Part shown: positions 26,932 through 35,652 of the stretch, one piece after another
Layout of the letters: each line of letters opens with the position of its first letter
Numbering within the stretch: the stretch's first letter is position 1
The notes under the pieces: model-generated
Databases searched by the model: none
Seen by the model: only the letters and a program-made list of their open reading frames with translations
What the model was told of the DNA's origin: nothing
Translations under genes and position numbers: made by a program
DNA from: Ancylobacter tetraedralis
Lineage (GTDB): Bacteria > Pseudomonadota > Alphaproteobacteria > Rhizobiales > Xanthobacteraceae
Reading direction: 5' to 3'
DNA length: 64,000 bases
Assembly: GCF_014195655.1 (NCBI RefSeq)
Contig: NZ_JACICD010000006.1
Coordinates: 288,908 to 352,907, forward strand

Positions 26932-28188
26932 TTATGCATTCATGAGGTCCAACGCGCGCAGAAGCACGTCGTCGGCCCCGAGCTTGCCCGGCTTGAGGTA
27001 GAGCGAGATCGGCGTCCCGCCTTCCGCGACGCAGAAGCCCGTGCCGAGCGGCCCTTCGGGAAAGGCCCGCACGGCACCGATGCCCAGCGCCGAGACGACG
27101 GCGCCCGAGGTCTCGCCGCCGGCAACCACGAAGCGGGTGACGCCCCGTTCGTACAGACCTTTCGCGATGGTCCCCAGTACATGCTCGGCGCGCCGCGCGG
27201 CGCCGAGCGGGCCGAGCATGCGTTGCGCGCGCTCCACGCCCTCGGCGTCGGTTGCGCTCGAAATGGCAAAGGGTCGGGCGCCGACAAATGGGATCGCCCA
27301 TTCCAGCGCGGCCGCGATCATCCCGGCTTCGCCGCGCGGGTCGAGGAGGTCCACCGTGAGGACTGGATGGGCCTCGCCGAATACATCGAGCTGCCGGAGA
27401 ACCACCGGGCCGACCGAGCCGGCGATCACCGCCGCCGGGCCGTCGGCATGGCGCGGCGGGGGCATGGGATGCGCCGGTTCGGCGCGGGCAAGGCGGCAGG
27501 CATAGGCGATGATCAACGGATCGCTTGCCACCACGACGCTGGGCCGCGCGCAAGCGAGTTCGGCCGCGACCTCGGCGTCATTGTCGTCGCTCATGTCGAA
27601 CAGCACATGGCCCGCCCCTTCCGCCGCCAGGGCGTCGACGGCCTCGCCCGCGGCACCCGCGCCGTTGACCAGAGTGGCGTGGTTGACGAGCGCGATCGGA
27701 TGCGGGGTCTGCAGCGACAGGAAGCGCACGAGATCGGGGTCCGGCATCGGGGTCAACGGATCGAAGCGCTTGATCGAGTCGGAGACCAGCCGGCCGCGAT
27801 AGAACAGATGCCCCTGATGAACCGTCGTGCCGTAGCGGGGAAAGCCGGCGCTCATCAGCACCGGCCGCAGGCCCTGTCGGTCCGCCAGGAAATCGGCTGC
27901 CGGCCCGATATTGCCCTCGGCGGTTGAATCGAAGGAGGCGCAGGCCTTATAGGCCAGCCGCGCATAGCCCGCCTGAACAAAGGCGTCGCTCATGCGGGCC
28001 AGCTCGGCAAGCGCGTCCGAAACCGCGATGGTGCGAGTCCGCGTGCCGGCCACGATAATCGGCGCCTCCGGGATGAGGCCGGCATGATCGAAGACGACGG
28101 GACAATAGATCCCGGCCCCCTCGATATAGCCGGCGACCATCAGCGCACCGGTAAAGTCGTCGGCGACGATGCCGAGATGCCGTCCCAT
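26932..28188 (-). CDS. otnK: four-carbon acid sugar kinase (OtnK, DUF1537 family)
   Basis: A 418-residue DUF1537 kinase. The N-terminal domain starts GIVADDFTGALMVAGYIEGA. The C-terminal nucleotide-binding domain includes VVAGGETSGAVVSALGI and GTGFCVAEGGTPISLYLKPG with LGADDVLLRAL. Known members phosphorylate 3-oxo-tetronate, D-erythronate or threonate. It sits 17 nt before the OtnC-like aldolase and 8 nt after the acyl-CoA dehydrogenase. The dehydrogenase (LtnD/DtnK context) and isomerase that normally accompany this pair are not next to it, so the sugar acid is uncertain. Confidence 0.86.
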   Translation of the reverse strand: MGRHLGIVADDFTGALMVAGYIEGAGIYCPVVFDHAGLIPEAPIIVAGTRTRTIAVSDALAELARMSDAFVQAGYARLAYKACASFDSTAEGNIGPAADFLADRQGLRPVLMSAGFPRYGTTVHQGHLFYRGRLVSDSIKRFDPLTPMPDPDLVRFLSLQTPHPIALVNHATLVNGAGAAGEAVDALAAEGAGHVLFDMSDDNDAEVAAELACARPSVVVASDPLIIAYACRLARAEPAHPMPPPRHADGPAAVIAGSVGPVVLRQLDVFGEAHPVLTVDLLDPRGEAGMIAAALEWAIPFVGARPFAISSATDAEGVERAQRMLGPLGAARRAEHVLGTIAKGLYERGVTRFVVAGGETSGAVVSALGIGAVRAFPEGPLGTGFCVAEGGTPISLYLKPGKLGADDVLLRALDLMNA

Positions 28189-28196
28189 GGCGTGCC

Positions 28197-29339
28197 TCAG
28201 GCGTTCATCATTTCGCGCGCGATGATGATCTGCTGCAGCTGCGATGTGCCTTCATAGAGCCTGAAAAGCCGGACGTCGCGATAGAAGTGCTCGACCGGAT
28301 ATTCCTGCATGTAGCCGGCGCCGCCGTGGATCTGTACCGCGCGATCGGCGACACGCCCCACCATTTCCGAGCAGAACAGCTTGGCGCTTGCGGCCTGCTG
28401 GATGATGCGCGCGCCCGTATCGAAGCGGCGGGCGGCTTCCAGTACCATGGAGCGGCCGGCATAGCTCTCGGTTGCGCTGTCGGCCAGCATGGCCTGGATG
28501 AGCTGGTGTTCGGCGATGGGCTTGCCGAACTGCACGCGGTTGCGCGCGAAGGCGACCGATTCATCGCAAAGCCGCTGTGCGATGCCCACGCACACCGCCG
28601 CAATGTGCAGGCGCCCGCGATTGAGCACCTTCATTGCCGTCTTGAACCCCTGGCCTTCCACGCCGCCGATCACCGCGTCCGCCGCCACGCGGCAATTCTC
28701 GAAGATCACGTCGCAGGTGTTCGTCCCCCGCTGGCCCATCTTCTTGTCGACGGCGCCGAAGCTGACGCCGGGTGAATGGCGCGGCACCAGGAACGCCGTC
28801 ACGCCCGCGGGGCCCGGGCCGCCGGTACGCGCCATGACGGTGAACACACCCGCCACCTGTGCGTTGGTGATGAAGCGCTTGGTGCCGTTCAGGACGTAAT
28901 GGTCGCCATCGCGGGCGGCGGTGGTCTTGACAGAACCGGCGTCTGAACCGACGTCGGGCTCGGTAAGGGCGAAGGAGCCGATGACCTCCCCTGTCGCCAT
29001 GCGCGGCAGCCAGTATTCCTTCTGCGCCGGCGTGCCGTCGACGATGATGCCCTGCGAGCCGATGCCGTTATTGGTGCCGATGACCGAGCGGAAGGCCGGC
29101 GAGGTATAGCCCAGTTCGAGGGCTACGATCACCTCTTCCTCCATCGTCAGGCCCAGCCCGCCAAACGCCTCGGGAATGGACATGCCGAAGAGGCCGAGTT
29201 CGCGCATCTCATCGATCAGTTCCGGCGGGATCGCGTTTTCCTCTTCGACGCGTGCCTCCGCCGGCATCAGCCGTTCGCGGACGAAACGCTGCACTGTCTG
29301 CGCCAGCGCTTCGAGCAGGTCAGCGTCCCTGATCATCAA
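28197..29339 (-). CDS. acyl-CoA dehydrogenase
   Basis: A 380-residue FAD-dependent acyl-CoA dehydrogenase that introduces the alpha-beta double bond into an acyl-CoA. Signature 1, GSFALTEPDVGSDAGSVKT, and the C-terminal LFRLYEGTSQLQQIIIAREM with the catalytic glutamate are both present. Length is typical for the family. Two ATG codons in tandem start it (29339, 29336). It is divergent from the E1 gene over a gap holding operator copy 3. Its product would feed the FadJ-like fusion protein. Confidence 0.92.
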   Translation of the reverse strand: MMIRDADLLEALAQTVQRFVRERLMPAEARVEEENAIPPELIDEMRELGLFGMSIPEAFGGLGLTMEEEVIVALELGYTSPAFRSVIGTNNGIGSQGIIVDGTPAQKEYWLPRMATGEVIGSFALTEPDVGSDAGSVKTTAARDGDHYVLNGTKRFITNAQVAGVFTVMARTGGPGPAGVTAFLVPRHSPGVSFGAVDKKMGQRGTNTCDVIFENCRVAADAVIGGVEGQGFKTAMKVLNRGRLHIAAVCVGIAQRLCDESVAFARNRVQFGKPIAEHQLIQAMLADSATESYAGRSMVLEAARRFDTGARIIQQAASAKLFCSEMVGRVADRAVQIHGGAGYMQEYPVEHFYRDVRLFRLYEGTSQLQQIIIAREMMNA

Positions 29340-29416
29340 ACTTGACCTTCTTAATCCTGTGAAAATTCCTGTTGCGTCCTGAGGCTGGCACAGCTTAGTG
29401 TGCCATTCAATAGAAA

Positions 29417-29433
29417 ACGGAATTTATTTCCAT
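29417..29433. promoter_or_regulatory. 17-bp palindromic operator (IclR-type), copy 3
   Basis: ACGGAA-TTTAT-TTCCAT matches ATGGAA-N5-TTCCAT with one mismatch. It is centred between the divergent acyl-CoA dehydrogenase (start 29339) and E1 (start 29496) genes, 62 and 77 nt from their starts, a position suited to controlling both. Confidence 0.6.
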
Positions 29434-29495
29434 AAACAAAAAGAGCCGTACGCGGCCGGGTACTGACACTCTCCAAGGACCACTCCGGAGGAACC

Positions 29496-31673
29496 ATGGT
29501 TCGCCAGATACCGCTATCTCCGTCCGCGGCATGGTTCCGCCTGGAGCTCGAACAATCCGACTGGCGGGACGAGACGGCCCAGGACCTCATCCACTGGTAC
29601 GGCCAGATGCTGCTGATCCGCCGCTTCGAGGAGAAGCTGCTCGATCTGGAGAAGGCGGGGCTCATTCACGGGCCGGCGCATGCGAGCATCGGCCAGGAGG
29701 CGGGAGCGGTCGGCGCCATGTCGGTGCTCGGCGCCGGCGACAAGATCAACGGCACGCATCGCGCCCATCACCAAGTGCTGATGAAGCTCGTCAACACCGA
29801 GGTGCCGGAAGGCTTCGACATCCGCACGGACACGTTCACGCCCGGCATGGATGAGGCCGTCTATCGCTTCATGGCCGAGATCATGGGTCTGGTGCCGGGC
29901 TATTGCGGCGGGCGCGGCGGCTCCATGCACATGCGCTTTGCCGATGCAGGCGTCGTCGGCACCTCGGCCATCGTGGGTGGCAACCCGCCCCACGCGGTCG
30001 GCTATGCGCTCGCCGACAAGATGCTGGAGCGCAACCAGGTTTCCGTCGCCTTCTTCGGCGATGGCGCCACCCAGAACGGCGCCAGCTACGAGGCGATGAA
30101 CATCGCGGCGGCGCAGAGCCTGCCGGTCATCTTCTTCATCGAGAACAATCTCTACGGCGTTTCGACCCGCGTTTCCGACGTGACGCGCGAAACGCGCCTG
30201 TCCTCGCGCGGGGCCATGCTGGGCATCACCTCGATCGAGTGCGACGGCATGGACGTGGTGGCCGTGCATCGGGCCATGGCCGAGGCGCGCCGGCGGATCC
30301 GCGAGCAGGGCGGGCCCGTCGTCGTCGAGGCGCTCTGCTACCGGCATTTCCACCAGTCTGGCAGCCGCAGCGGCAGCGATTTCGGCTATCGCACCAAGGA
30401 GGAAGAGGCCGAATGGCGGGAGCGCGATCCCATCGCGCTAGCCCGCGAGCGGCTGACCGCGCTCGGCTATCTCTCCGCCGAGGAATTCGATCGCATCGAC
30501 CAGCTGGTGACGGATCGCGTCGCCGCTGCCGCCGCGCGGCTGACCGAGCCGGTGCCCGGCGGCAATGCGCTGCGCATTCCCGACCGTCTCTGGCCGGAGG
30601 CGGGCAGCCGGGACCGCGGTATTCTGGGCGATCTGTCCGAGCTGGCCGGCAGGCGGATGCTGGATCACGACCAGCTCGGCGGCCTGCCGCTGGAAAAGGT
30701 GAAGTTCGTCACGGCGGCGTCGGAGACGATCGCGGCGGCGATGGAGCGCGATCCGACCATCATCGTCATGGGCGAGGATGTCCACCAGATGCGCGGCGGC
30801 GTCAGCGGTTTCACCAAGGGCGCGCTGGAGCGATGGCCCGGCCGCGTGCTGCCGATGCCGATCGCCGAGAACGGCTTTACCGGCGTAGCGCTCGGTGCGG
30901 CGCTCAACGGGCTTCGCCCCATCGTCGAGATCATGTTCGGCGATTTCTGCTTCACCGCCGCCGACCAGATCGCGCACGGCGTCGGCAAGGTGCGTCACAT
31001 GTTCGGCGACGGCTTTCCGGTTCCGCTGGTCATGCGCGTGCGCGTGTCACCGCACACCGGCTACGGATCCCAGCATTCGGGCGATCCGTCCTCGCTCTTC
31101 GGCCTGTTCCCGGGCTGGCGCATCGTCACGCCGTCGACCGCCTTCGACTATATCGGGCTGATGAATTCGGCACTGGCCTGCAACGATCCCGTCGCGGTCA
31201 TCGAGCATACCGAGCTTTATCAGCGCGAGTTCGAGGTGCCGCAGGGCGACCGCGACTACTGCATTCCTTTCGGCACCGCGCGGGTCGTCCGGCAGGGCAA
31301 TGCCTGCACCGTGCTGGCGACCTCCGTCATGGTTCAGAACGCGGTCAAGGCGGCGCAGGAGACCGGCGTCGACGCGGAGATTATCGACCTGCGCAACATC
31401 GACCATCACGGCATGGACTGGGAGCTGATCGGCGCGTCCATCGACAAGACCGGACGCGTGGTCATCGCCGAACAGACGGCCCGCAGCCTTTCCATGGGCG
31501 CGACCTGGGCGGCCGAAATCCAGGAACGCTTCTTCGACAGTCTCGACCACGAAATCCTGCGCGTCACCGGCGGGCTTGCTGCGCCGACGGTATCGGCGGT
31601 CCTCAATCGCGCGGCGCTCGCGGGTGCCGGCGATGTGGGGGACGCCCTGCTGAGAATTGCGGAAAACCAGTGA
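29496..31673 (+). CDS. thiamine-diphosphate dehydrogenase E1, fused alpha and beta subunits
   Basis: A 725-residue protein joining the two E1 subunits of a 2-oxo-acid or acetoin dehydrogenase complex. The alpha part (about 25-345) has ASIGQEAGAVGAMSVLGAGD, GGRGGSMHM and the ThDP motif FFGDGATQNGASYEAMNIA with FIENN. The beta part (about 400-725) has IIVMGEDVHQMRGGVSGFTK, FTGVALGAALNGLRPIVEIM and VIAEQTARSLSMGA. It should supply acyl groups to the lipoyl domain of the AcoC-like E2 encoded at 24966. Such fusions are known, but the substrate (acetoin, a branched 2-oxo acid or other) cannot be told. The next gene starts 43 nt downstream. Confidence 0.88.
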   Translation: MVRQIPLSPSAAWFRLELEQSDWRDETAQDLIHWYGQMLLIRRFEEKLLDLEKAGLIHGPAHASIGQEAGAVGAMSVLGAGDKINGTHRAHHQVLMKLVNTEVPEGFDIRTDTFTPGMDEAVYRFMAEIMGLVPGYCGGRGGSMHMRFADAGVVGTSAIVGGNPPHAVGYALADKMLERNQVSVAFFGDGATQNGASYEAMNIAAAQSLPVIFFIENNLYGVSTRVSDVTRETRLSSRGAMLGITSIECDGMDVVAVHRAMAEARRRIREQGGPVVVEALCYRHFHQSGSRSGSDFGYRTKEEEAEWRERDPIALARERLTALGYLSAEEFDRIDQLVTDRVAAAAARLTEPVPGGNALRIPDRLWPEAGSRDRGILGDLSELAGRRMLDHDQLGGLPLEKVKFVTAASETIAAAMERDPTIIVMGEDVHQMRGGVSGFTKGALERWPGRVLPMPIAENGFTGVALGAALNGLRPIVEIMFGDFCFTAADQIAHGVGKVRHMFGDGFPVPLVMRVRVSPHTGYGSQHSGDPSSLFGLFPGWRIVTPSTAFDYIGLMNSALACNDPVAVIEHTELYQREFEVPQGDRDYCIPFGTARVVRQGNACTVLATSVMVQNAVKAAQETGVDAEIIDLRNIDHHGMDWELIGASIDKTGRVVIAEQTARSLSMGATWAAEIQERFFDSLDHEILRVTGGLAAPTVSAVLNRAALAGAGDVGDALLRIAENQ

Positions 31674-31716
31674 AACACGAGCAGCCGCGGCTCAACCTTC
31701 AGAGAGGTGTACCACG

Positions 31717-33309
31717 ATGAAACGACTAGACCTGAAACAGTCCAAGATGGTTCTGCTGTCGATGGCGCTTGCCGCGACCGTATTCTGCGGCCCGGTCCGG
31801 GCGGAAGAGCGCGCGCTGGTGATTGCGCGCGACATGGACATCAATTCGCTCGATCCCGCCCGTGCCTGGTGCGACACCTGCCAGATCTACAACACCTCCG
31901 TCTACGAGCAGCTCGTCACGCTCGACAAGGACAACAAGGTGGCCCCGGTCCTCGCCAAGAGCTGGGAGGCGAACAAGGACCAGACCCAGTTCACCTTCAA
32001 GCTCGATCCGGCCGCCAAATTCTCCGATGGCTCGCCCGTCGAGGCCAAGGACGTGAAATGGTCCTTCGAGCGCCTGAAGAACATCAAGGGCAACGGCGCC
32101 TTCCTCGCGGACCCGATCACCTCGATCGACACGCCCGACGCGCAGACGGTGATCATCCACCTGTCCGCCCCCAATTCCGAATTCCTCAACCAGGTCGCGG
32201 CGGGCTTCCTCGCCGTCATCAACAGCGATGTCGCGACGGCCGCGGGCGCGCTGTCGGACGTGACCGCCGTGAACAAGGACACGTCGGAAAACTGGTTCCT
32301 CACCCATTCGGCCGGCAGCGGCCCGTTCGTGCTGGCTTCCTATGAGCCGAACGCCGAGCTGCGCCTCAAGCGCAACGAGAAGTACTGGCGCAAGGCGCCG
32401 GCAGTGCCGGAAGTCGTGTTCCGCCAGGTCAAGGACGCGGTGGCGCAGGCACAGATGCTCCAGTCGGGTTCCGCCGACATCGCCATGCAGATCGACCCCG
32501 AGACCGCCAAGACCCTCGCCGGCTCGAAGATCGTCGTCGAGCAGGTGCCTTCCTACAACTTCGTCTACATCGCCCTGTCGCCCGGCGCGAAGGCCAATAC
32601 CGTCAAGCTGACGCCGGAAGTGCGCGAGGCCATCTCCATCGCCATCGACCGCACCTCGCTGATCGACTTCACGCTGGGCGGCGCGGGCCGGCCGATGGCG
32701 ACGCCGATCCCGCTCGGCTTCCCCGGCGGCGATGGCCACGAGATTCCGGCCTATAATCCCGCGCGCGCCAAGGAACTGCTGGCCAAGGCCGGGGGTGCGG
32801 GCGGCTTCACCCTCAAGTCGATCTATCCCGACATGAACGTGTACGGGGTCGACCTTTCGCTGATGATGCAGAAGATCCAGCAGGATCTGTCCAAGGTCGG
32901 CATCAAGGTCGAGCTGTCGCCGGTGCCGTTCGCGAACTGGCGCGAGGCGGCCAATGGCGACCACATTCCGCTGACCACCGTGTTCTTTGCGCCGGACTTC
33001 TACGGCACCTCGCAGTATATCGACGTGTTCGGCCTGTCCGAAGGCTCGGTCTGGGCCAAGCGCGCCGGCGCCGCGACCGATCCGAGCATCATCAACAAGG
33101 AAACCGGCAAGCTGCTCAAGCAGGCCCTTGCCGCCCCGACGACGGCGGAGGCGGACAAGCTGTGGTTCGAAGCCGGCCAGCAGATGGCCAAGGACCGCAT
33201 CATCATCCCGATGGTCAGCCCGAATCTGATCCTGGCTCACAGCCCGGACGTGAAGGGCATGCGCTACAGCGCCTGCTGCAACCTGCCGCTTGCTGAAATC
33301 TCGAACTGA
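31717..33309 (+). CDS. ABC transporter periplasmic solute-binding protein (DppA/OppA family)
   Basis: A 530-residue family 5 extracellular binding protein. A Sec signal peptide occupies residues 1-29 (cleavage near PVRA-EER), preceding the family opening DMDINSLDPARAWCDTC. Further family features are FKLDPAAKFSDGSPVEAKDV and FSLK-type domain-II blocks near EAISIAIDRTSLIDF. It is the likely binding protein for the Dpp-type permease and ATPases encoded at 20051-23904, which lack one of their own. An AGAGAGG ribosome binding site precedes ATG 31717. The ligand may be the amine or amide that the downstream transaminases process; this is inference. Confidence 0.9.
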   Translation: MKRLDLKQSKMVLLSMALAATVFCGPVRAEERALVIARDMDINSLDPARAWCDTCQIYNTSVYEQLVTLDKDNKVAPVLAKSWEANKDQTQFTFKLDPAAKFSDGSPVEAKDVKWSFERLKNIKGNGAFLADPITSIDTPDAQTVIIHLSAPNSEFLNQVAAGFLAVINSDVATAAGALSDVTAVNKDTSENWFLTHSAGSGPFVLASYEPNAELRLKRNEKYWRKAPAVPEVVFRQVKDAVAQAQMLQSGSADIAMQIDPETAKTLAGSKIVVEQVPSYNFVYIALSPGAKANTVKLTPEVREAISIAIDRTSLIDFTLGGAGRPMATPIPLGFPGGDGHEIPAYNPARAKELLAKAGGAGGFTLKSIYPDMNVYGVDLSLMMQKIQQDLSKVGIKVELSPVPFANWREAANGDHIPLTTVFFAPDFYGTSQYIDVFGLSEGSVWAKRAGAATDPSIINKETGKLLKQALAAPTTAEADKLWFEAGQQMAKDRIIIPMVSPNLILAHSPDVKGMRYSACCNLPLAEISN

Positions 33310-33318
33310 TCGGTGCTG

Positions 33319-33343
33319 GAAGGGAGGCTTCACGCCTCCCTTC
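33319..33343. terminator. intercistronic hairpin
   Basis: A perfect 10-bp stem, GAAGGGAGGC pairing with GCCTCCCTTC around the loop TTCAC, lies in the 51-nt gap between the binding-protein gene and the aminotransferase gene. Such hairpins often stabilise or partly terminate binding-protein mRNA so that it exceeds downstream expression. The stem also contains the GGGAGG sequence. Confidence 0.5.
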
Positions 33344-33360
33344 TTGCCATGGAGGACATC

Positions 33361-34605
33361 ATGACACGCAGCCTGCCGAACAGCCGCGACGCTGCACTCC
33401 TTGCTCGCGCGCAGCGCGTCGTGCCGAACGGCGTATGGGGCCACATGGCGACCCGCGCCATCGGCCCAGGCTACCCTCAGTTCTTTGCCCGGTCGGAGGG
33501 ATGCCGGGTGTGGGACGTCGATGGCAATGGCTATATCGACTTCATGTGCGCCTGGGGACCCAATGTCCTTGGCTACCACCATCCCGACGTCGATGCGGCG
33601 GCAATGGCGCAGTTGAAGGATGCCGACATCGGCAACGGGCCGACCGAAGCGATGGTCGAACTCGCCGAGCTTCTCACTGAGACCGTCGACCACGCCGACT
33701 GGGCAATGTTCCAGAAGAACGGCACGGACGCCACGACCGCCTGCGTGACGATCGCACGCGCCGCGACCGGCAGGCGAAAGATCCTGGTGGCGCGCGGCGC
33801 CTATCACGGCGCGGTGCCGTGGTGCTCACCCTCGCTGGTGGGCGTGACCGCGGAGGACCGGGCGCATCTCATCACCTTCGATTTCAACGACACGGCGAGC
33901 CTCGACCAGGCTGTGGCGGCGGCGGGCAATGACCTTGCCGGCATACTGCTCGCGGCCTTCCGGCACGATGTCGGCCGCGACCAGGAACTACCCGATGCGG
34001 CCTTCCTCCAGCACGCGCGCGCGGTCTGCGACCGGACCGGGGCGGCACTGATCGTCGACGAGGTGCGTGCCGGCTTCCGTCTCGACGTGCGTGGCAGCTG
34101 GGCGCCATATGGTGTGAAGCCCGACCTCGCCGCCTACTCCAAGGCGATCGCCAATGGCTGGCCGCTGGCCGCCGTCGCGGGAAGCGAGCGCATGCGCGAG
34201 GGTGCCGGCAAGATCTTCGTGACCGGCTCGTTCTGGTATGGCGCGGCGGCCATGGCCGCAGGCGTGAAGACGATCGAGATCCTGCGCGACAGCGACGCGC
34301 TGGCCCACACCGAAGCGATGGGCCTGCGGTTCCGCGAGGGCCTCGATGCCGCCGCCCGGCAGCACGGCTTCCGCCTGCGCCAGACCGGGCCGGCGCAGAT
34401 GCCGATGGTGCTGTTCGACGGCGACAAGGAGTTGCAGATCGCGAACGCCTTCTGCTCGGCGGCGCTGCGCCACGGTGTCTACATGCACCCCAAGCACAAT
34501 CTCTTCCTGTGCGCCGCGCACCAGCCCGCCGATATCGACCGCGCCCTCGAAGGCGCCGAGGAGGCCATGAAGGAAATCGCGGCCCTCGGACTTCAGCCCG
34601 CCTGA
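33361..34605 (+). CDS. class III aminotransferase (glutamate-1-semialdehyde aminomutase-like)
   Basis: A 414-residue fold-type I PLP enzyme. The family opening RVVPNGVWGHMATRA and WDVDGNGYIDFMCAWGPNVL is followed by FQKNGTDATTACVTIARAAT, ARGAYHGAVPWC, the PLP-contacting aspartate in ALIVDEVRAGFR and the Schiff-base lysine in AAYSKAIANGWPLAAV. It is placed after the ABC binding protein and before a fold-type IV transaminase, so two amino-group transfers are likely part of the same pathway. The true hemL gene is expected elsewhere. ATG 33361 follows GGAGGACATC. Confidence 0.88.
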   Translation: MTRSLPNSRDAALLARAQRVVPNGVWGHMATRAIGPGYPQFFARSEGCRVWDVDGNGYIDFMCAWGPNVLGYHHPDVDAAAMAQLKDADIGNGPTEAMVELAELLTETVDHADWAMFQKNGTDATTACVTIARAATGRRKILVARGAYHGAVPWCSPSLVGVTAEDRAHLITFDFNDTASLDQAVAAAGNDLAGILLAAFRHDVGRDQELPDAAFLQHARAVCDRTGAALIVDEVRAGFRLDVRGSWAPYGVKPDLAAYSKAIANGWPLAAVAGSERMREGAGKIFVTGSFWYGAAAMAAGVKTIEILRDSDALAHTEAMGLRFREGLDAAARQHGFRLRQTGPAQMPMVLFDGDKELQIANAFCSAALRHGVYMHPKHNLFLCAAHQPADIDRALEGAEEAMKEIAALGLQPA

Positions 34606-34638
34606 CAAAACGTTCCGCCCCCTGACGGAGGATTCCGC

Positions 34639-35604
34639 ATGCCCTACACCGACCACATCTTCACGGAATATCGGCGGCGAGTGGAGGCGCTGGAAGCGAG
34701 CGACAACCCGTTCGCCCAGGGCATCGCCTATATCGAGGGAGAGTATGTGCCGCTGAAGCAGGCGCGCATACCCATCCTCGACCAAGGCTTCCTGCATTCG
34801 GACCTGACCTATGATGTGCCGGCGGTCTGGGACGGCCGTTTCTTTCGTCTTGACGACCATCTCGACCGCTTCGAGCGTAGCTGTGAGCGGCTGCGCCTGA
34901 AGAGCCCCCTGTCGCGCCAGGAAATCCGCGACCGTTTGGTCGCGATGACCGCGAAAAGCGGCATCCGCGATGCCTATGTAATGATGATCGTGACCCGCGG
35001 CCTGCGCTTCGTGCGCCAGTACGCTCCCGAAGAATGCGAGAACTTCTGCTATCTCATGGTCATGCCCTATCTGTGGGTCATGAACGAGGAGACGCAGAAG
35101 ACCGGCGGCAGCGCCGTCATCGCGCGTACGGTTCGCCGCGTTCCACCGGGCGCCATCGATCCGACGGTGAAGAACCTGCAGTGGGGCGATCTCACCCGCG
35201 GCCTCATCGAAGCGCGCGACCGTGGTGCGATGTACCCGATCTTGACCGACGGCGACGCCAATCTGACCGAAGGCTCCGGCTTCAACATCATCCTCATCAA
35301 GGACGGCAAGCTCTACACGCCGCGCCGGGGCGTGCTCGAAGGCGTGACCCGCAAATCGGTGCTCGCCGCCGCCGAGCAGCTTGGCTACCTCTATACGATC
35401 GACGACGTACCGGTGGATCTGGCCTATGCGTGCGACGAACTGCTCTTCGTGACCACGGCGGGTGGGGTGATGCCGATCACCACGCTCGACGGTAAACCGG
35501 TCGGCAATGGCGAGGTGGGGCCGATCAGCAAGGCGCTGTGGAAGGCTTATTGGGACGACCATTACGATCCCGACGTGAGCTTCGCGATCGACTATTGCGC
35601 CTGA
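34639..35604 (+). CDS. fold-type IV aminotransferase, (R)-amine transaminase-like
   Basis: A 321-residue class IV PLP transaminase. The blocks [20 protein letters not shown] and [19 protein letters not shown], the lysine K178 in [12 protein letters not shown], and [20 protein letters not shown] with [14 protein letters not shown] resemble the (R)-selective omega-transaminases (ATA-117 type) more than branched-chain or D-alanine transaminases. The long N-terminal extension of about 40 residues is also shared with that group. It follows the class III aminotransferase by 33 nt. The amine acted on is unknown. Confidence 0.85.
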   Translation: MPYTDHIFTEYRRRVEALEASDNPFAQGIAYIEGEYVPLKQARIPILDQGFLHSDLTYDVPAVWDGRFFRLDDHLDRFERSCERLRLKSPLSRQEIRDRLVAMTAKSGIRDAYVMMIVTRGLRFVRQYAPEECENFCYLMVMPYLWVMNEETQKTGGSAVIARTVRRVPPGAIDPTVKNLQWGDLTRGLIEARDRGAMYPILTDGDANLTEGSGFNIILIKDGKLYTPRRGVLEGVTRKSVLAAAEQLGYLYTIDDVPVDLAYACDELLFVTTAGGVMPITTLDGKPVGNGEVGPISKALWKAYWDDHYDPDVSFAIDYCA

Positions 35605-35652
35605 CGCACGGCCGGGGGCGCGGGCCCGGATGTCACACGCCGGGAGGAATGC

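Noticed and set aside
31726..33807. Minus-strand frame of 693 codons
   Set aside because: It lies opposite the binding-protein and aminotransferase genes, both well supported, and has no recognisable domain.
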